Positions 25,112 through 33,883 of a stretch of DNA of 64,000 nt are shown one piece after another. Numbering within the stretch: the stretch's first letter is position 1; each line of letters starts with the position of its first letter. This DNA comes from JBFWNG01 sp050251195. GTDB taxonomy: Bacteria > Bdellovibrionota_B > Oligoflexia > Oligoflexales > Oligoflexaceae. Both the position numbers and the translations under genes were made by a program. The notes under the pieces were generated by a model. The model searched no databases, was not told the origin of the DNA, and saw nothing but the letters and a program-made list of their open reading frames with translations. The stretch lies in assembly GCA_050251195.1 (NCBI GenBank), contig JBFWNG010000001.1:1-64000 (forward strand). The letters are read 5' to 3'.

Positions 25112-25923
25112 AGCTTCCGGGTTCCATGGATCGTTTGGTCTGAAAGATGTTTCTGGATAGTGTGTTCGGCGAGAGTTAAACGATCATTATGGTGTTTGAT
25201 GGCTTCGTCATTACGATTTACCATTGATGGCAAGGTTAGTAAGGGAGATACCATTTCGAATAAAGCGTTAACCTTTGCGTTGGTTTCTTCCATCAAGACG
25301 CCAGTTCGATGGTTCATTTCGTACAATGCTTCAAATTTCTCATCGCTGTGCCGCTCCATCTCGATAAATTTCTCATCCGTGTGACACTGCATATCGTTAA
25401 ATTTCTTATCGCTGCGCCGCTCCATCTCGATAAATTTCTCATCCGTGTGACGCTGCATATCGTTAAATTTCTCATCCGTGTGACGCTGCATATCGTTAAA
25501 TTTCTCATCGCTGCGCCGCTCCATCTCGATAAATTTTTCATCCGTGTGACGCTGCATATCGTTAAATTTCTCATCGCTGCGCCGCTCCATCTCGATAAAT
25601 TTCTCATCGCTGCGCCGCTCCATCTCGATAAATTTCTCATCCGTGTGACGCTGCATCTCGCTGAATTTCTCATCGCTGCGCCGCTCCATCTCGATAAATT
25701 TCTGATCCGTGTGACGCTGCATCTCGCTGAATTTCTCGTCCGTGTGACGCCGCATCTCGTTGAATTTCTCGTCCGTGTGACGCCGCATCCCGTTAAATTT
25801 CTCATCGCCCTGCCGTTGCATCTCGTCTAATTTCGAGTTTGTGTCCGTCTTCTCTTGTCTTATTTCTTCCCTAATAATTTTTCGAATTTCGTCTTTTGTT
25901 ATATTTTCCACGGCCACCCTCAA
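25108..25923 (-). CDS. Hendecad-repeat coiled-coil protein
   Basis: Residues 32-196 are 15 tandem 11-residue units of two kinds, F-I-E-M-E-R-R-S-D-E-K and F-N-D-M-Q-R-H-T-D-E-K, in an irregular order. This spacing predicts a long, nearly straight right-handed or untwisted coiled coil. The N-terminal 31 residues are a charged helix; the C-terminal 75 include another coil. There is no signal peptide, so it is probably cytoplasmic. The DNA repeats keep three frames open, which creates false overlapping readings. Its stop overlaps the GNAT start by 4 bp. Function unknown. Confidence 0.8.
   Translation of the reverse strand: MRVAVENITKDEIRKIIREEIRQEKTDTNSKLDEMQRQGDEKFNGMRRHTDEKFNEMRRHTDEKFSEMQRHTDQKFIEMERRSDEKFSEMQRHTDEKFIEMERRSDEKFIEMERRSDEKFNDMQRHTDEKFIEMERRSDEKFNDMQRHTDEKFNDMQRHTDEKFIEMERRSDKKFNDMQCHTDEKFIEMERHSDEKFEALYEMNHRTGVLMEETNAKVNALFEMVSPLLTLPSMVNRNDEAIKHHNDRLTLAEHTIQKHLSDQTIHGTRKL
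25336..25830. repeat. 33-bp tandem repeat array (15 units)
   Basis: Fifteen 33-bp units encode the hendecads of the coiled-coil protein. Two unit types, differing at fixed positions, alternate irregularly, often as 66-bp pairs. Near-identity between units suggests recent expansion and contraction by slippage or recombination. Confidence 0.85.
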
Positions 25924-26054
25924 GTCATCATTTTTTTCGGAATACTATTTTTTAGCAGGTAAGGTGATTCCTCTCCACTGACATCGTGTCCCGAAATTTG
26001 ACATAGGTGAGAGGAGAACTTCTATTGAGATCGAACGTTGTTTTAATAATAATG

Positions 26055-26082
26055 TTGAGTTTTATTGATTTTAGTATATAAT
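26055..26082 (+). promoter_or_regulatory. Likely sigma-70 promoter
   Basis: TTGAGT at 26055-26060 and a perfect TATAAT at 26077-26082 with a 16-bp spacer point to the small exported gene at 26117. The surrounding stretch is strongly AT-rich. Confidence 0.6.
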
Positions 26083-26116
26083 CCGTTTTCCATTAGCATT
26101 AAAAGAGGGTAAATAT

Positions 26117-26479
26117 ATGAAACTATGGAAATGTATTATAGTTTTTGTTGTTTTTGCAATAACATCCCTTGCAACGGCGCAGACGAGCTCCTCCCAACAA
26201 ACCACTCCCGATGAGCAAGTGGAGCAGGTTAAAAATCGGCGGTGGGTTCAGCCTGTTAGCCCGGCCGCTCGGCCCGAACAGCCTTCGAGCGTGCGATTCT
26301 CGAAGACTTGTACCGATTCACGCGGGTATTCGTATAGCGAAAGCCAGGCTGGTTACGAGAGCTGCCTCAGAGATTATTCGGACAGAGAGAGAAATTCCCA
26401 TAACGGTTGGGAAGTCGATGATCACGGGAATAAGGACAAATCCAAAGTGGGTATTGGCTTTCAGGGAAAGCTATGGTGA
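26117..26479 (+). CDS. Small exported protein
   Basis: The 120-residue product has a signal peptide (about 21 residues, cut after A-T-A or A-Q), a Gln/Ser/Pro-rich linker and a C-terminal region with two cysteines about 20 residues apart. No family recognised. It overlaps the metalloprotease start by 7 bp, so the two are co-translated. It could be a partner, inhibitor or substrate of that protease. Confidence 0.65.
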   Translation: MKLWKCIIVFVVFAITSLATAQTSSSQQTTPDEQVEQVKNRRWVQPVSPAARPEQPSSVRFSKTCTDSRGYSYSESQAGYESCLRDYSDRERNSHNGWEVDDHGNKDKSKVGIGFQGKLW

Positions 26480-27306
26480 GCCGCCTTCTTACCCTTTTAG
26501 GCTTTTTGGCTTTGGTGTCTCTGGCCACTGTGGTTAGGGCCGACCCGTCTGTCCGCGGGCCTTTGAGCGAAGAGCAGTTTAACCAGATCATAGATAAAAC
26601 TGTGGCACATTTTGTCCCGGTGGCGGACAGCTTTCAGTCCTATTTTTCTATAAGTAAGCTTTGGGATGATCCTAGCTTTCAAGCGGGATCAAGCAAGCTT
26701 GGCCTTAGATGGGTTCTTGTGATGTTTGGCGGGCTTGCTCGGCGTCCCGAGATGTCGGAGGACGCCTTCGCGTTGATAATTTGTCATGAGATTGGGCACA
26801 TCATCGGGGGAGCGCCGTTTTCTCCCTTCAGCAAAATGAGCGTCGAGGGACAAGCAGACTACTTTGCCACTGCAACCTGTGCAAAGGTTATTTGGGAAAA
26901 CGAAGATGCCGTCAACGCAACCTTTGCAGATAAGGTTCCTGAGGAAATGAAGACGGAGTGCGATCAAGCTTATGAAACGGTGCAGGAACGCAACCTTTGT
27001 TATCGCAGCGTTGTTGGCATCCTGACGATGGTCGAAACCATGAAATATTTGGCAAAGCAGCGCTTGGGTCATGAGGTGGTCGTTGATTTTTTGAGTCCTG
27101 ACTTGAGCGAAGTAGAGGCGACAATCGTTCGCTATCCGTCAACTCAGTGTCGGCTCGACACCTCCCTTGCAGGAGCGCTGTGCAATAAGCCCGTTGATCC
27201 TTCTATTATCGGCGCGTCGGATTCCGAACAGGAAGAGCGCTACTGCAGCCTTACCCGCGACGAACGGTTCGGAAGACCGCGTTGCTGGTTCATGCCGGTC
27301 TTTTGA
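26473..27306 (+). CDS. Exported zinc metalloprotease (HEIGH ... EGQAD)
   Basis: A signal peptide (about 23 residues, cut after V-R-A) precedes a gluzincin-type site: H-E-I-G-H at 105-109 and E125 within V-E-G-Q-A-D, the typical third zinc ligand. Eight cysteines lie after the active site and probably stabilise the mature enzyme. It does not match M48 or thermolysin closely. AGGGA precedes the ATG. It is co-translated with the small exported protein before it. Confidence 0.75.
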   Translation: MVSRLLTLLGFLALVSLATVVRADPSVRGPLSEEQFNQIIDKTVAHFVPVADSFQSYFSISKLWDDPSFQAGSSKLGLRWVLVMFGGLARRPEMSEDAFALIICHEIGHIIGGAPFSPFSKMSVEGQADYFATATCAKVIWENEDAVNATFADKVPEEMKTECDQAYETVQERNLCYRSVVGILTMVETMKYLAKQRLGHEVVVDFLSPDLSEVEATIVRYPSTQCRLDTSLAGALCNKPVDPSIIGASDSEQEERYCSLTRDERFGRPRCWFMPVF

Positions 27307-27328
27307 GAGGTGTTGTCGCCGCCTCTCA
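27304..27328. terminator. Hairpin between convergent genes
   Basis: TGAGAGG at 27304-27310 pairs with CCTCTCA at 27322-27328. It overlaps the stop of the metalloprotease gene and has no strong T-run, so termination is possible but not certain. Confidence 0.4.
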
Positions 27329-27359
27329 GTCTTCAGAAAGTTCTAAGTAATATATTCGC

Positions 27360-27920
27360 TTAATCGTTGTCCGCAGCAGGGGTAGACGTGGTTCCCGTGC
27401 TGCCTGTTGGCGCAGTGCTCGTTGCTCCAGGTGCGCCCGTTGCTCCAGGAGTGACCGGTGCGGTTCCGCCTGCTGTTGGTTGCCCTTGCTGTGTCGGTCC
27501 TGGCGCCGTACCGCCTGTTGCAGGTGCCGCTGTCGCAGGAAAGCTTGCCTGCTTCCAAGCTTTGAGCTGGTTGACCTGATCTAGGGTCAATGCAATTTTG
27601 CCGACCGCCGTTGCGGGCGGCATTTTTTTTGTTGGGCCGTCGACCGTGGTCAGCAATATCTCAAAGTTTGTTTTTACGCCGTCAATACTGAGTTGTAACT
27701 TGTTCTTTACTTCATTCGCATTATGGCAATCAGCTCCGTCGCACGATGTTGTGAGCATAGTCTTGACCTGAGGGTCCCATGCAACTTGGGTGGTGGCGCC
27801 GGCGTCACCGACACTTCGGACGCCTGATGTAGCGTATTGCCTTCCTTGGGGCTTACAGGAGGCAACGCAGAGCGAGCAACCAAATACTAAAGCGATGGCT
27901 TGGATTCTTGTTGGTGTCAT
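27360..27920 (-). CDS. Cytochrome-like lipoprotein with C-x4-C-H motif
   Basis: The leader ends in C-V-A-S-C-K-P (lipobox). A short domain contains T-S-C-D-G-A-D-C-H-N-A: the haem-type motif has four residues between the cysteines instead of two. K-K-M-P-P-A-T and then L-T-L-D-Q-V-N-Q-L-K-A-W fit the C-terminal half of a small cytochrome c, with the Met as axial ligand. A tail of about 55 residues is almost only P, T, G, A and S, likely disordered and surface-exposed. Whether haem is attached at such a motif is uncertain. Confidence 0.65.
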   Translation of the reverse strand: MTPTRIQAIALVFGCSLCVASCKPQGRQYATSGVRSVGDAGATTQVAWDPQVKTMLTTSCDGADCHNANEVKNKLQLSIDGVKTNFEILLTTVDGPTKKMPPATAVGKIALTLDQVNQLKAWKQASFPATAAPATGGTAPGPTQQGQPTAGGTAPVTPGATGAPGATSTAPTGSTGTTSTPAADND

Positions 27921-28018
27921 GGTCTGGTCCTCATCCTTCTATCTTCATATGTAATCGATTGTGGGTCTGTTTTCCGGGTATAGGTATATTTTATCATAAT
28001 AATGAGCCGCCCGGGGGC

Positions 28019-28047
28019 TTGACGAATTCAAACGAACGTTTGAAAAT
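28019..28047 (+). promoter_or_regulatory. Promoter with TetR-type operator before the efflux operon
   Basis: TTGACG (28019-28024) and GAAAAT (28042-28047) lie 17 bp apart. Between them, at 28027-28044, TTCAAACG and CGTTTGAA form an 8-bp inverted repeat around AA. The layout suggests autorepression of the TetR-TolC-RND operon. Confidence 0.7.
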
Positions 28048-28095
28048 AGTGATTAGACATTCAAATCATTTCGTCTCTCATTTAAGAGGTGGCTT

Positions 28096-28767
28096 CTGAT
28101 CAAAGAACAGCATGGTTCAGATCACGCTCAGGAAACTAGGGTCCCTTCGGTCGAGAACACGCGCGCTTCGCTGTTGAGGGCGGCAAGAACCCTTTTTGCA
28201 GCGAAGGGCTACGATGCTGCGACTGTCAAGGAAATCGCCGATCACGCGGGCGTTAACGTGAGCCTTGTGAATTATCATTTCAGTGGCAAGGAAGGGTTGT
28301 ATCGCACATGCTTGGAGCATTACGGCAAGGTGCGATTGGCCTCGGCCCAACGGATTTTAAAGGCCGCGGCCTCGATAGAAGAGTTTCGAGTGCGCCTGAA
28401 GATGTTTATTGAGGAATTCTTCCAACTGCATCTGGCGGAGCCAGAGTGTTGTCTTATTTTAACCCGGGATGTTTCATTAGAGATGCCAATGTGCGAGGAT
28501 ATTTTTCAGGACACCTTTCTTATGATGTTTAACACATTGGTCAGGTTTGTTTCAGACGGCAAGACCAAAGGGTTCTTTAGAGCGGATTGCGAAGAAGGAA
28601 TAGCCTCTTCGATACTATTTGGTTCCATCATACACCTTGCGAGAAAAGACCGGATTTCTCAAAAGTATTTCAATGTTTCTCTCCACAACGACGACTATCG
28701 TGACAAATGTGTGAGAGAACTTATCGCAGTTTTTTTTCGAGGCGTGCTACCAGCTGACGTTCGCTAA
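28096..28767 (+). CDS. TetR-family regulator of the efflux operon
   Basis: The DNA-binding domain is clear: L-L-R-A-A-R-T-L-F-A-A-K-G-Y followed by V-K-E-I-A-D-H-A-G-V-N-V-S-L-V-N-Y-H-F. The first ordinary start codon, a TTG at 28174, lies within helix 1 and would delete part of the fold. The frame is open back to a stop near 28053, without ATG, GTG or TTG. I therefore propose the CTG at 28096, which follows an AGAGGT. The C-terminal domain is ligand-binding. It is 11 bp before the TolC gene and probably represses its own operon. Confidence 0.8.
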   Translation: MIKEQHGSDHAQETRVPSVENTRASLLRAARTLFAAKGYDAATVKEIADHAGVNVSLVNYHFSGKEGLYRTCLEHYGKVRLASAQRILKAAASIEEFRVRLKMFIEEFFQLHLAEPECCLILTRDVSLEMPMCEDIFQDTFLMMFNTLVRFVSDGKTKGFFRADCEEGIASSILFGSIIHLARKDRISQKYFNVSLHNDDYRDKCVRELIAVFFRGVLPADVR

Positions 28768-28778
28768 GGAGGGGCATT

Positions 28779-30188
28779 TTGAAGCGGTTTGGATTTTTAT
28801 GTTCGATTTTTGTTTTTGCCTCGGCTGGAAAGAGTCAAGCCATCACTTTGGAAGAATATCTCAACGAAGTGCGCAACAAACACCAAGGCTATAAAGCCTC
28901 TGACGAGGCAAAAGATGGCGCAAAGCTCAAGGCGGAAGACGGTTCGCTTATCTTCGCGCCGAATGTCTTTGCCAACGTGCAGCAATCGGTGGATGAGAAG
29001 CCTCCGGCAAATCCTGCAACGGGAGACAAGTTGTCAGTAGGCGCAGCCAGCGTCGGTGTCGGGAAGATGTTTTCGAGCGGTACGCAAGCAAAGATTTCTT
29101 ACAATATGACGCATATCGATATGGCGAACGCCAATCCCCAGGCAGTGCCCATGGCGGAAGCATACGAAGGAAAACCGGTAGTGGAGGTAAGCCAACCTCT
29201 ATGGCGGAACTTTTTTGGCAAGGAAGTACGCGCCGCAGCTGACTTGAGCCGCGAGCAGGCGAACGCGACGAAGCACACCGAGGCGTTCAAACAGAAGATG
29301 ATTCTCGCAGAAGCCGAAGGCATTTACTGGCGATTAGCGTTAGCGCGCGACGCTGTGGCGATCCAGAAAGACTCGTTGGAACGCGCTCGCAAAACTAAGC
29401 AATGGAGCGCCGGTAGGGTAAAGCTTTCTTTGGGCGACAAGGCGGATATGTATCAAGCTGACACAGCTGTTAAAGCTAAAGAGCTGGAGCTTCAAATGGC
29501 CGTGGACGAAGAGCAAGCTGCAGCTCGGGCATTTAATGCGGCGCGCGGAATCGCGTCGTCCGCGATGACGGATCCTCTACAAAAAATTGATGCTGCCCTG
29601 GTCGGAAGCATCAAAGTTCCGAAGAAGGTCGGGACTCGCGGTGACGTTGAGGCAGCGAAGGCATACAAAGAAATCGCTTCCCTTAGCGCTGAACTCAATG
29701 AAGAGAAGTATCGACCAACTCTCGAACTGTTCGGATCTTATGCATACAACTCGCGAGAAGAGGAGTTGGGCGATGCAACGTCTAATTCGTTTAAGTCAGA
29801 CTATCCGACGACCGTTGTGGGGTTGAGGCTGAGTGCCCCACTGGGAAGAGACATCATCAACAATAGTAGAGCGGGATATAGGAAGGACGAAGCTGCAGCC
29901 GCAATGAACGCGGAGCGCAAAGCTTTCGAGGTTGAGCAACAGTGGAATGATTCCGTAGAACGATTAGAGCAAGCGAAAAAGCGCCTGAATTTGGCTTTAG
30001 ACGTCGAGAAAATCCAGCGGGAAAAGCTTGAATATGAACGCAACCGGCTTCGCCGCGGAAGAACGACGACCTATCAAGTGATTGTTTTCGAACAGGATTA
30101 CGCGACATCGCAGCTCAATCGTATTCGCGCTCAGGCAGATATTCTGCGCATTGCGGCACAACTCAAAACTTTTGGAGATGAAACGTGA
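28779..30188 (+). CDS. TolC-family outer-membrane efflux protein
   Basis: The 469-residue protein has a signal peptide and the duplicated long-helix layout of OEP/TolC proteins: one repeat about 25-230, the second about 275-465. The TTG start has AAGGAGGGG 5 nt upstream. TolC proteins form the outer-membrane channel of efflux systems. It overlaps the RND gene by 4 bp (GTGA), so both are co-translated. The signal peptide lacks a lipobox. Confidence 0.88.
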   Translation: MKRFGFLCSIFVFASAGKSQAITLEEYLNEVRNKHQGYKASDEAKDGAKLKAEDGSLIFAPNVFANVQQSVDEKPPANPATGDKLSVGAASVGVGKMFSSGTQAKISYNMTHIDMANANPQAVPMAEAYEGKPVVEVSQPLWRNFFGKEVRAAADLSREQANATKHTEAFKQKMILAEAEGIYWRLALARDAVAIQKDSLERARKTKQWSAGRVKLSLGDKADMYQADTAVKAKELELQMAVDEEQAAARAFNAARGIASSAMTDPLQKIDAALVGSIKVPKKVGTRGDVEAAKAYKEIASLSAELNEEKYRPTLELFGSYAYNSREEELGDATSNSFKSDYPTTVVGLRLSAPLGRDIINNSRAGYRKDEAAAAMNAERKAFEVEQQWNDSVERLEQAKKRLNLALDVEKIQREKLEYERNRLRRGRTTTYQVIVFEQDYATSQLNRIRAQADILRIAAQLKTFGDET

Positions 30189-33100
30189 GTCTAGCTGACC
30201 TCTCAATTAAGCGGCCGATCTTTATCACTTGCGTTGTTTTCGCAACCCTTTGCATTGGTTTTCTGAGTTACAAGAAGATAGGTGTGGATATGTTGCCCAA
30301 CGTGACATTTCCAATTGTCACCGTGACGACAGTGTATCGTGGCGCAGGGCCTAAGGAGATCGAGACGCTCGTATCAAAAGTGTTGGAAGACGAAATTTCT
30401 AACGTTCCGGGGATCAAATCTCTTAAGTCGATCAGTCGCGAGGGCGTCAGTACCGTAGTCGCGGATTTTACCTTGGAAACGGACGTGAAATACGCCGAGC
30501 AGCAGGTACGGGATCGAGTGTCCTCCGCCAAGAGAAAATTGCCGGAGGAGATCGACGAGCCCACCATTCGAAGGCTTAGTCCTTCGGATCAACCGATCAT
30601 GTATATTTCGCTTGGCGCGGATCTGCCGCCCGGCGACCTTTACGACTTCGCAAATGAAATTGTGAAGCCGCAGCTTGAACAGGTCAACCAAGTGGGTTTG
30701 GTGGAAGTCGTAGGTGGCCGAAAGCGAGAACTACAAGTAGAGCTTGATCGCCGAAAGTTGAATGAGTATGAAATGTCAGCTTCCTTTGTGGCGAACCGCC
30801 TCTCCGCGACAGGAGAAAACGTTCCCGTTGGCAAGGTGGACGAAGGCGAAAAAGAGCAGGTGTTCCGGACTCTCGGGGAATTTACGAGCGTTAAGGAAAT
30901 TGGCAATACGGTAGTGAATTTCCTTGGGAACGATATTCCCGTGCGATTGAGCGACGTGGCCAAAGTGAAAGACTCGCTTATGGACGAGCAAGCGCGGTCG
31001 TTCGTCAACGGCGAACCCTCTCTGTTTATTCTACTGTTTAGGCAATCGGGTGCCAATACAGTTAAAGTCGCCGATGCCGTTAAGGCAAAGCTCGAGAAAC
31101 TCAACGCGGCGCACGCTAATGACAAGGGTGCCCCGAAACTCACGATTTTGCAGGATATGTCGAAATTCATCCGCGTTAACGTGACGGACGTAAACGAATC
31201 GATACTTCTGGGGATCATCCTGACCATTATCGTCGTCTACTTGTTTTTGGGTAATTGGCGATCAACCATTATCACGGGATTGGCCCTACCCAACTCACTG
31301 CTTGGGGCTTTTATCTTGATGTCCGCAGCGGGCTTTACCATTAATTCGATGACTCTGTTGGCGCTTAGTTTGTCAGTGGGACTTTTAATCGACGACGCTA
31401 TCGTTGTTCGCGAGAATATTTTTAGACACATGGAAGAGGGTAAGACTTCCATTGAAGCGGCGATTTTTGGGACGAGGGAAGTTTCCCTGGCTGTCATTGC
31501 GACTACGCTCGCCGTCCTTGCCGTGTTCGGCCCGGTTGGTTTTCTTAAGGGCGTCGTCGGCCAGTTCTTCAAAGAATTCGCTTTGACGATTTGTTTTGCT
31601 ATGATGATCAGCTTGTTTGACGCGCTCACAATAGCTCCGATGCTGTCGGCCTATTTTGCCGGAAACATTCATGCAAAAAAGGACGGGATATTTAGAAGGA
31701 TTTTTGGATTTCCGTCGCGTGCCTTTGGATGGTTGCAAGACAGATTGGATGATGTGTATGAAGTTGTTTTGAAAATATCTTTAAACCGTCCGATTATTGT
31801 GATGTTTTTTGTGGCAGGCGTCGTTTTCGTGAGTTGCGCTAGTGTTATCAAAGTTCCCAAGACGTTTCTCTCACCGCAGGATTTCGGCGATTTTAGCGTT
31901 TCGTTGGAGCTTCCTCCGGGGACAAATCTCGATCGGATGACGGCGGTCGCTACCGAAGTCGATAAGATGATTCGAGAGAATCCCGAAATTAGGCAGAGTT
32001 ATTTGACGGTGGGCAACCGCGAAGGGCAGAAGAACGTTGCAACCTTAAACTATTCCCTAGTTGACGCAAAACAGCGAAAGGTTAACACGTCACAGTTTAA
32101 AGATGTGATACGTGAACAGGTCAAGCCATTTGCGTTCGCGAATCCTAAGGTCACGGATATGGATTTTATCGGCGGAGGCATGCGGCCGTTCAACGTGAAT
32201 ATTATCGGTGAAGATTTGGAGGAGGTCGCAGCCTACACGCAGAAACTATTTAAGCGGCTCGAAAATCACCCGGCGTTGACCGACGTTGATACCAACTATC
32301 GTCCCGGAAAACCAGAGGTGCAAGTTGCTATCGATCAACCCAAAGCTGTTCAGCTGGGTGTTTCGTCAACGCAGTTGGGTTTGGAGTTGAGATCACAGGT
32401 GGAAGGGGTAGTGCCTGCGGTGTATCGCGAGAACGGTCGTGAATACGATATTCGCGTGAGAATGCAGCCCGACCAGCGTAACCTCAAAACGCAGTTTCCT
32501 TTTGTGCAAGTTCCCAACATCAATAATCAGCTGTTGCGCTTGAAGGACATAGCTGAACTGAAGTCTACGGAAGGGCCGGCGACGATTAGCCGACAGGATC
32601 GCGGGCGTTATGTTCAGATTGGCGCAGACATTCGACCGGGAGGACCCGGTATGGGTGCCGTGATGAAGGACATCGACACTTGGTTGGCTTCCGACCCAGA
32701 GCTTAAACTTCCAGAAGGCATGCGTTACCAGTACGTGGGGCAAGCGGAAAGCTTCCAGGAGTTGTTGGAGAGTTTGGTCATCGCAGTGTCACTTGCGGTA
32801 TTGTTTACGTTCTTGGTGCTTTCGAGTTTGTACGAATCGTTCATAACGCCTTTTAGCATCATGTTGGTGTTACCGCTTGCGGTTTCGGGAGCTTCGGTTG
32901 CTCTCTACATTGCAGGAAGCTCACTCGACATTAATTCCATGATAGGGTGCATTTTGCTGTTGGGCTTGGCATCTAAGAACTCTATTCTTCTTGTCGATTA
33001 TGCGAACCAGCAGGTGAAACAATTTGGCAAGACAACCAAAGAAGCCATGCTCGAAGCGGGTAGACATCGTCTGCGACCAATCTTGATGACCACGTTGGCT

Positions 33101-33316
33101 TTGATCTCGGGCATGTTGCCTATCGCTATCGGCCTCAACGAGGCGTCGAAGCAACGAACCAGTATGGGTATCGCTGTTATCGGAGGGCTTATCAGCTCAA
33201 CGATTCTGTCCCTTATCATCGTGCCCGCAGTGTATCCGTTTATCGAGAGATTTAGGGTTTGGGGGACGCGCGTTACGTCGAAGTTGTTTGGGGTTTCGGC
33301 ACGCAGGCCTGGATAG
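30185..33316 (+). CDS. RND-family efflux transporter (AcrB-like)
   Basis: The 1043-residue protein has the full RND layout: 12 membrane helices and two large periplasmic loops. The proton-relay pair is D403-D404 in L-L-I-D-D-A-I-V-V-R-E-N. R-P-I-F near the start and the second-half L-G-L-A-S-K-N-S-I-L-L-V-D-Y-A fit HAE-1/HAE-2 transporters. Substrate is unknown; likely hydrophobic toxins or bile-like compounds. The operon has TetR and TolC but no periplasmic adaptor, which is unusual. A GTG start overlaps the TolC stop. Confidence 0.92.
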   Translation: MSLADLSIKRPIFITCVVFATLCIGFLSYKKIGVDMLPNVTFPIVTVTTVYRGAGPKEIETLVSKVLEDEISNVPGIKSLKSISREGVSTVVADFTLETDVKYAEQQVRDRVSSAKRKLPEEIDEPTIRRLSPSDQPIMYISLGADLPPGDLYDFANEIVKPQLEQVNQVGLVEVVGGRKRELQVELDRRKLNEYEMSASFVANRLSATGENVPVGKVDEGEKEQVFRTLGEFTSVKEIGNTVVNFLGNDIPVRLSDVAKVKDSLMDEQARSFVNGEPSLFILLFRQSGANTVKVADAVKAKLEKLNAAHANDKGAPKLTILQDMSKFIRVNVTDVNESILLGIILTIIVVYLFLGNWRSTIITGLALPNSLLGAFILMSAAGFTINSMTLLALSLSVGLLIDDAIVVRENIFRHMEEGKTSIEAAIFGTREVSLAVIATTLAVLAVFGPVGFLKGVVGQFFKEFALTICFAMMISLFDALTIAPMLSAYFAGNIHAKKDGIFRRIFGFPSRAFGWLQDRLDDVYEVVLKISLNRPIIVMFFVAGVVFVSCASVIKVPKTFLSPQDFGDFSVSLELPPGTNLDRMTAVATEVDKMIRENPEIRQSYLTVGNREGQKNVATLNYSLVDAKQRKVNTSQFKDVIREQVKPFAFANPKVTDMDFIGGGMRPFNVNIIGEDLEEVAAYTQKLFKRLENHPALTDVDTNYRPGKPEVQVAIDQPKAVQLGVSSTQLGLELRSQVEGVVPAVYRENGREYDIRVRMQPDQRNLKTQFPFVQVPNINNQLLRLKDIAELKSTEGPATISRQDRGRYVQIGADIRPGGPGMGAVMKDIDTWLASDPELKLPEGMRYQYVGQAESFQELLESLVIAVSLAVLFTFLVLSSLYESFITPFSIMLVLPLAVSGASVALYIAGSSLDINSMIGCILLLGLASKNSILLVDYANQQVKQFGKTTKEAMLEAGRHRLRPILMTTLALISGMLPIAIGLNEASKQRTSMGIAVIGGLISSTILSLIIVPAVYPFIERFRVWGTRVTSKLFGVSARRPG

Positions 33317-33320
33317 GTGA

Positions 33321-33875
33321 TTAGATTATTATCCGTAATCCGAAACCCGCGAATGAGATTGCGGAAATGAGCCTGATGACCTTCATCGGCACCGCCGCGG
33401 TCAATTTTTCGCCAAAGGCGACAGCAATTCCATCTGCTACCAGCATACCCATGGTTGTGCCAAGTGTGACGGTGAGAGGCGTTTCAAATTTTGCCCCCAG
33501 CGCTACTGTTGCAAGCTGGGTTTTGTCACCCATTTCCGCAAGAAAAAATAGGACGAGCGTTGCAAGGAACGGGTTTGTTTGCTCGGACGCTTGAAGCTTG
33601 TCGTCCTCCAGTTTGTCGGGAACAAGCATCCAAAGCGCAAAGGCGAAAAAGATTACGGCCAAAGCAATTCGAAGCGTTTGTTCCGAAATCTGGCTTCCGA
33701 CCCAGCCTCCGGCGAGAGACGCCAATCCATGATTAAATATTGTCGCGACGAGAATCCCGGCCATGACGGTCCAGGGTTTTTTGAATCGAAGGGCGAGAAT
33801 CAGGGCCAAGAGCTGGGTCTTGTCCCCCATTTCCGAAATGAGGACAAGACCAAAGGATTGAATGAGCGCATCCAT
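33321..33875 (-). CDS. TMEM165/GDT1-family (UPF0016) cation transporter
   Basis: The 184-residue membrane protein has two copies of the family motif E-M-G-D-K-T-Q-L (near residues 15 and 113), each in a three-helix unit. Bacterial members such as MneA export manganese. There is no room for a yybP-ykoY riboswitch, because the gene follows the astacin gene by only 8 bp on the same strand. They may form an operon. Confidence 0.88.
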   Translation of the reverse strand: MDALIQSFGLVLISEMGDKTQLLALILALRFKKPWTVMAGILVATIFNHGLASLAGGWVGSQISEQTLRIALAVIFFAFALWMLVPDKLEDDKLQASEQTNPFLATLVLFFLAEMGDKTQLATVALGAKFETPLTVTLGTTMGMLVADGIAVAFGEKLTAAVPMKVIRLISAISFAGFGLRIII

Positions 33876-33883
33876 TGCAGTTC

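Noticed and set aside
25309..25830. Long open frames on the plus strand and in another minus frame over the repeat array
   Set aside because: They are by-products of the 33-bp repeat, which has no stops in three frames; only the hendecad frame has a sensible start and flanks.
25336..25830. CRISPR array
   Set aside because: The repeats are contiguous 33-bp coding units without unique spacers.
33876..33883. yybP-ykoY manganese riboswitch before the TMEM165-type gene
   Set aside because: Only 8 bp separate it from the upstream gene on the same strand.
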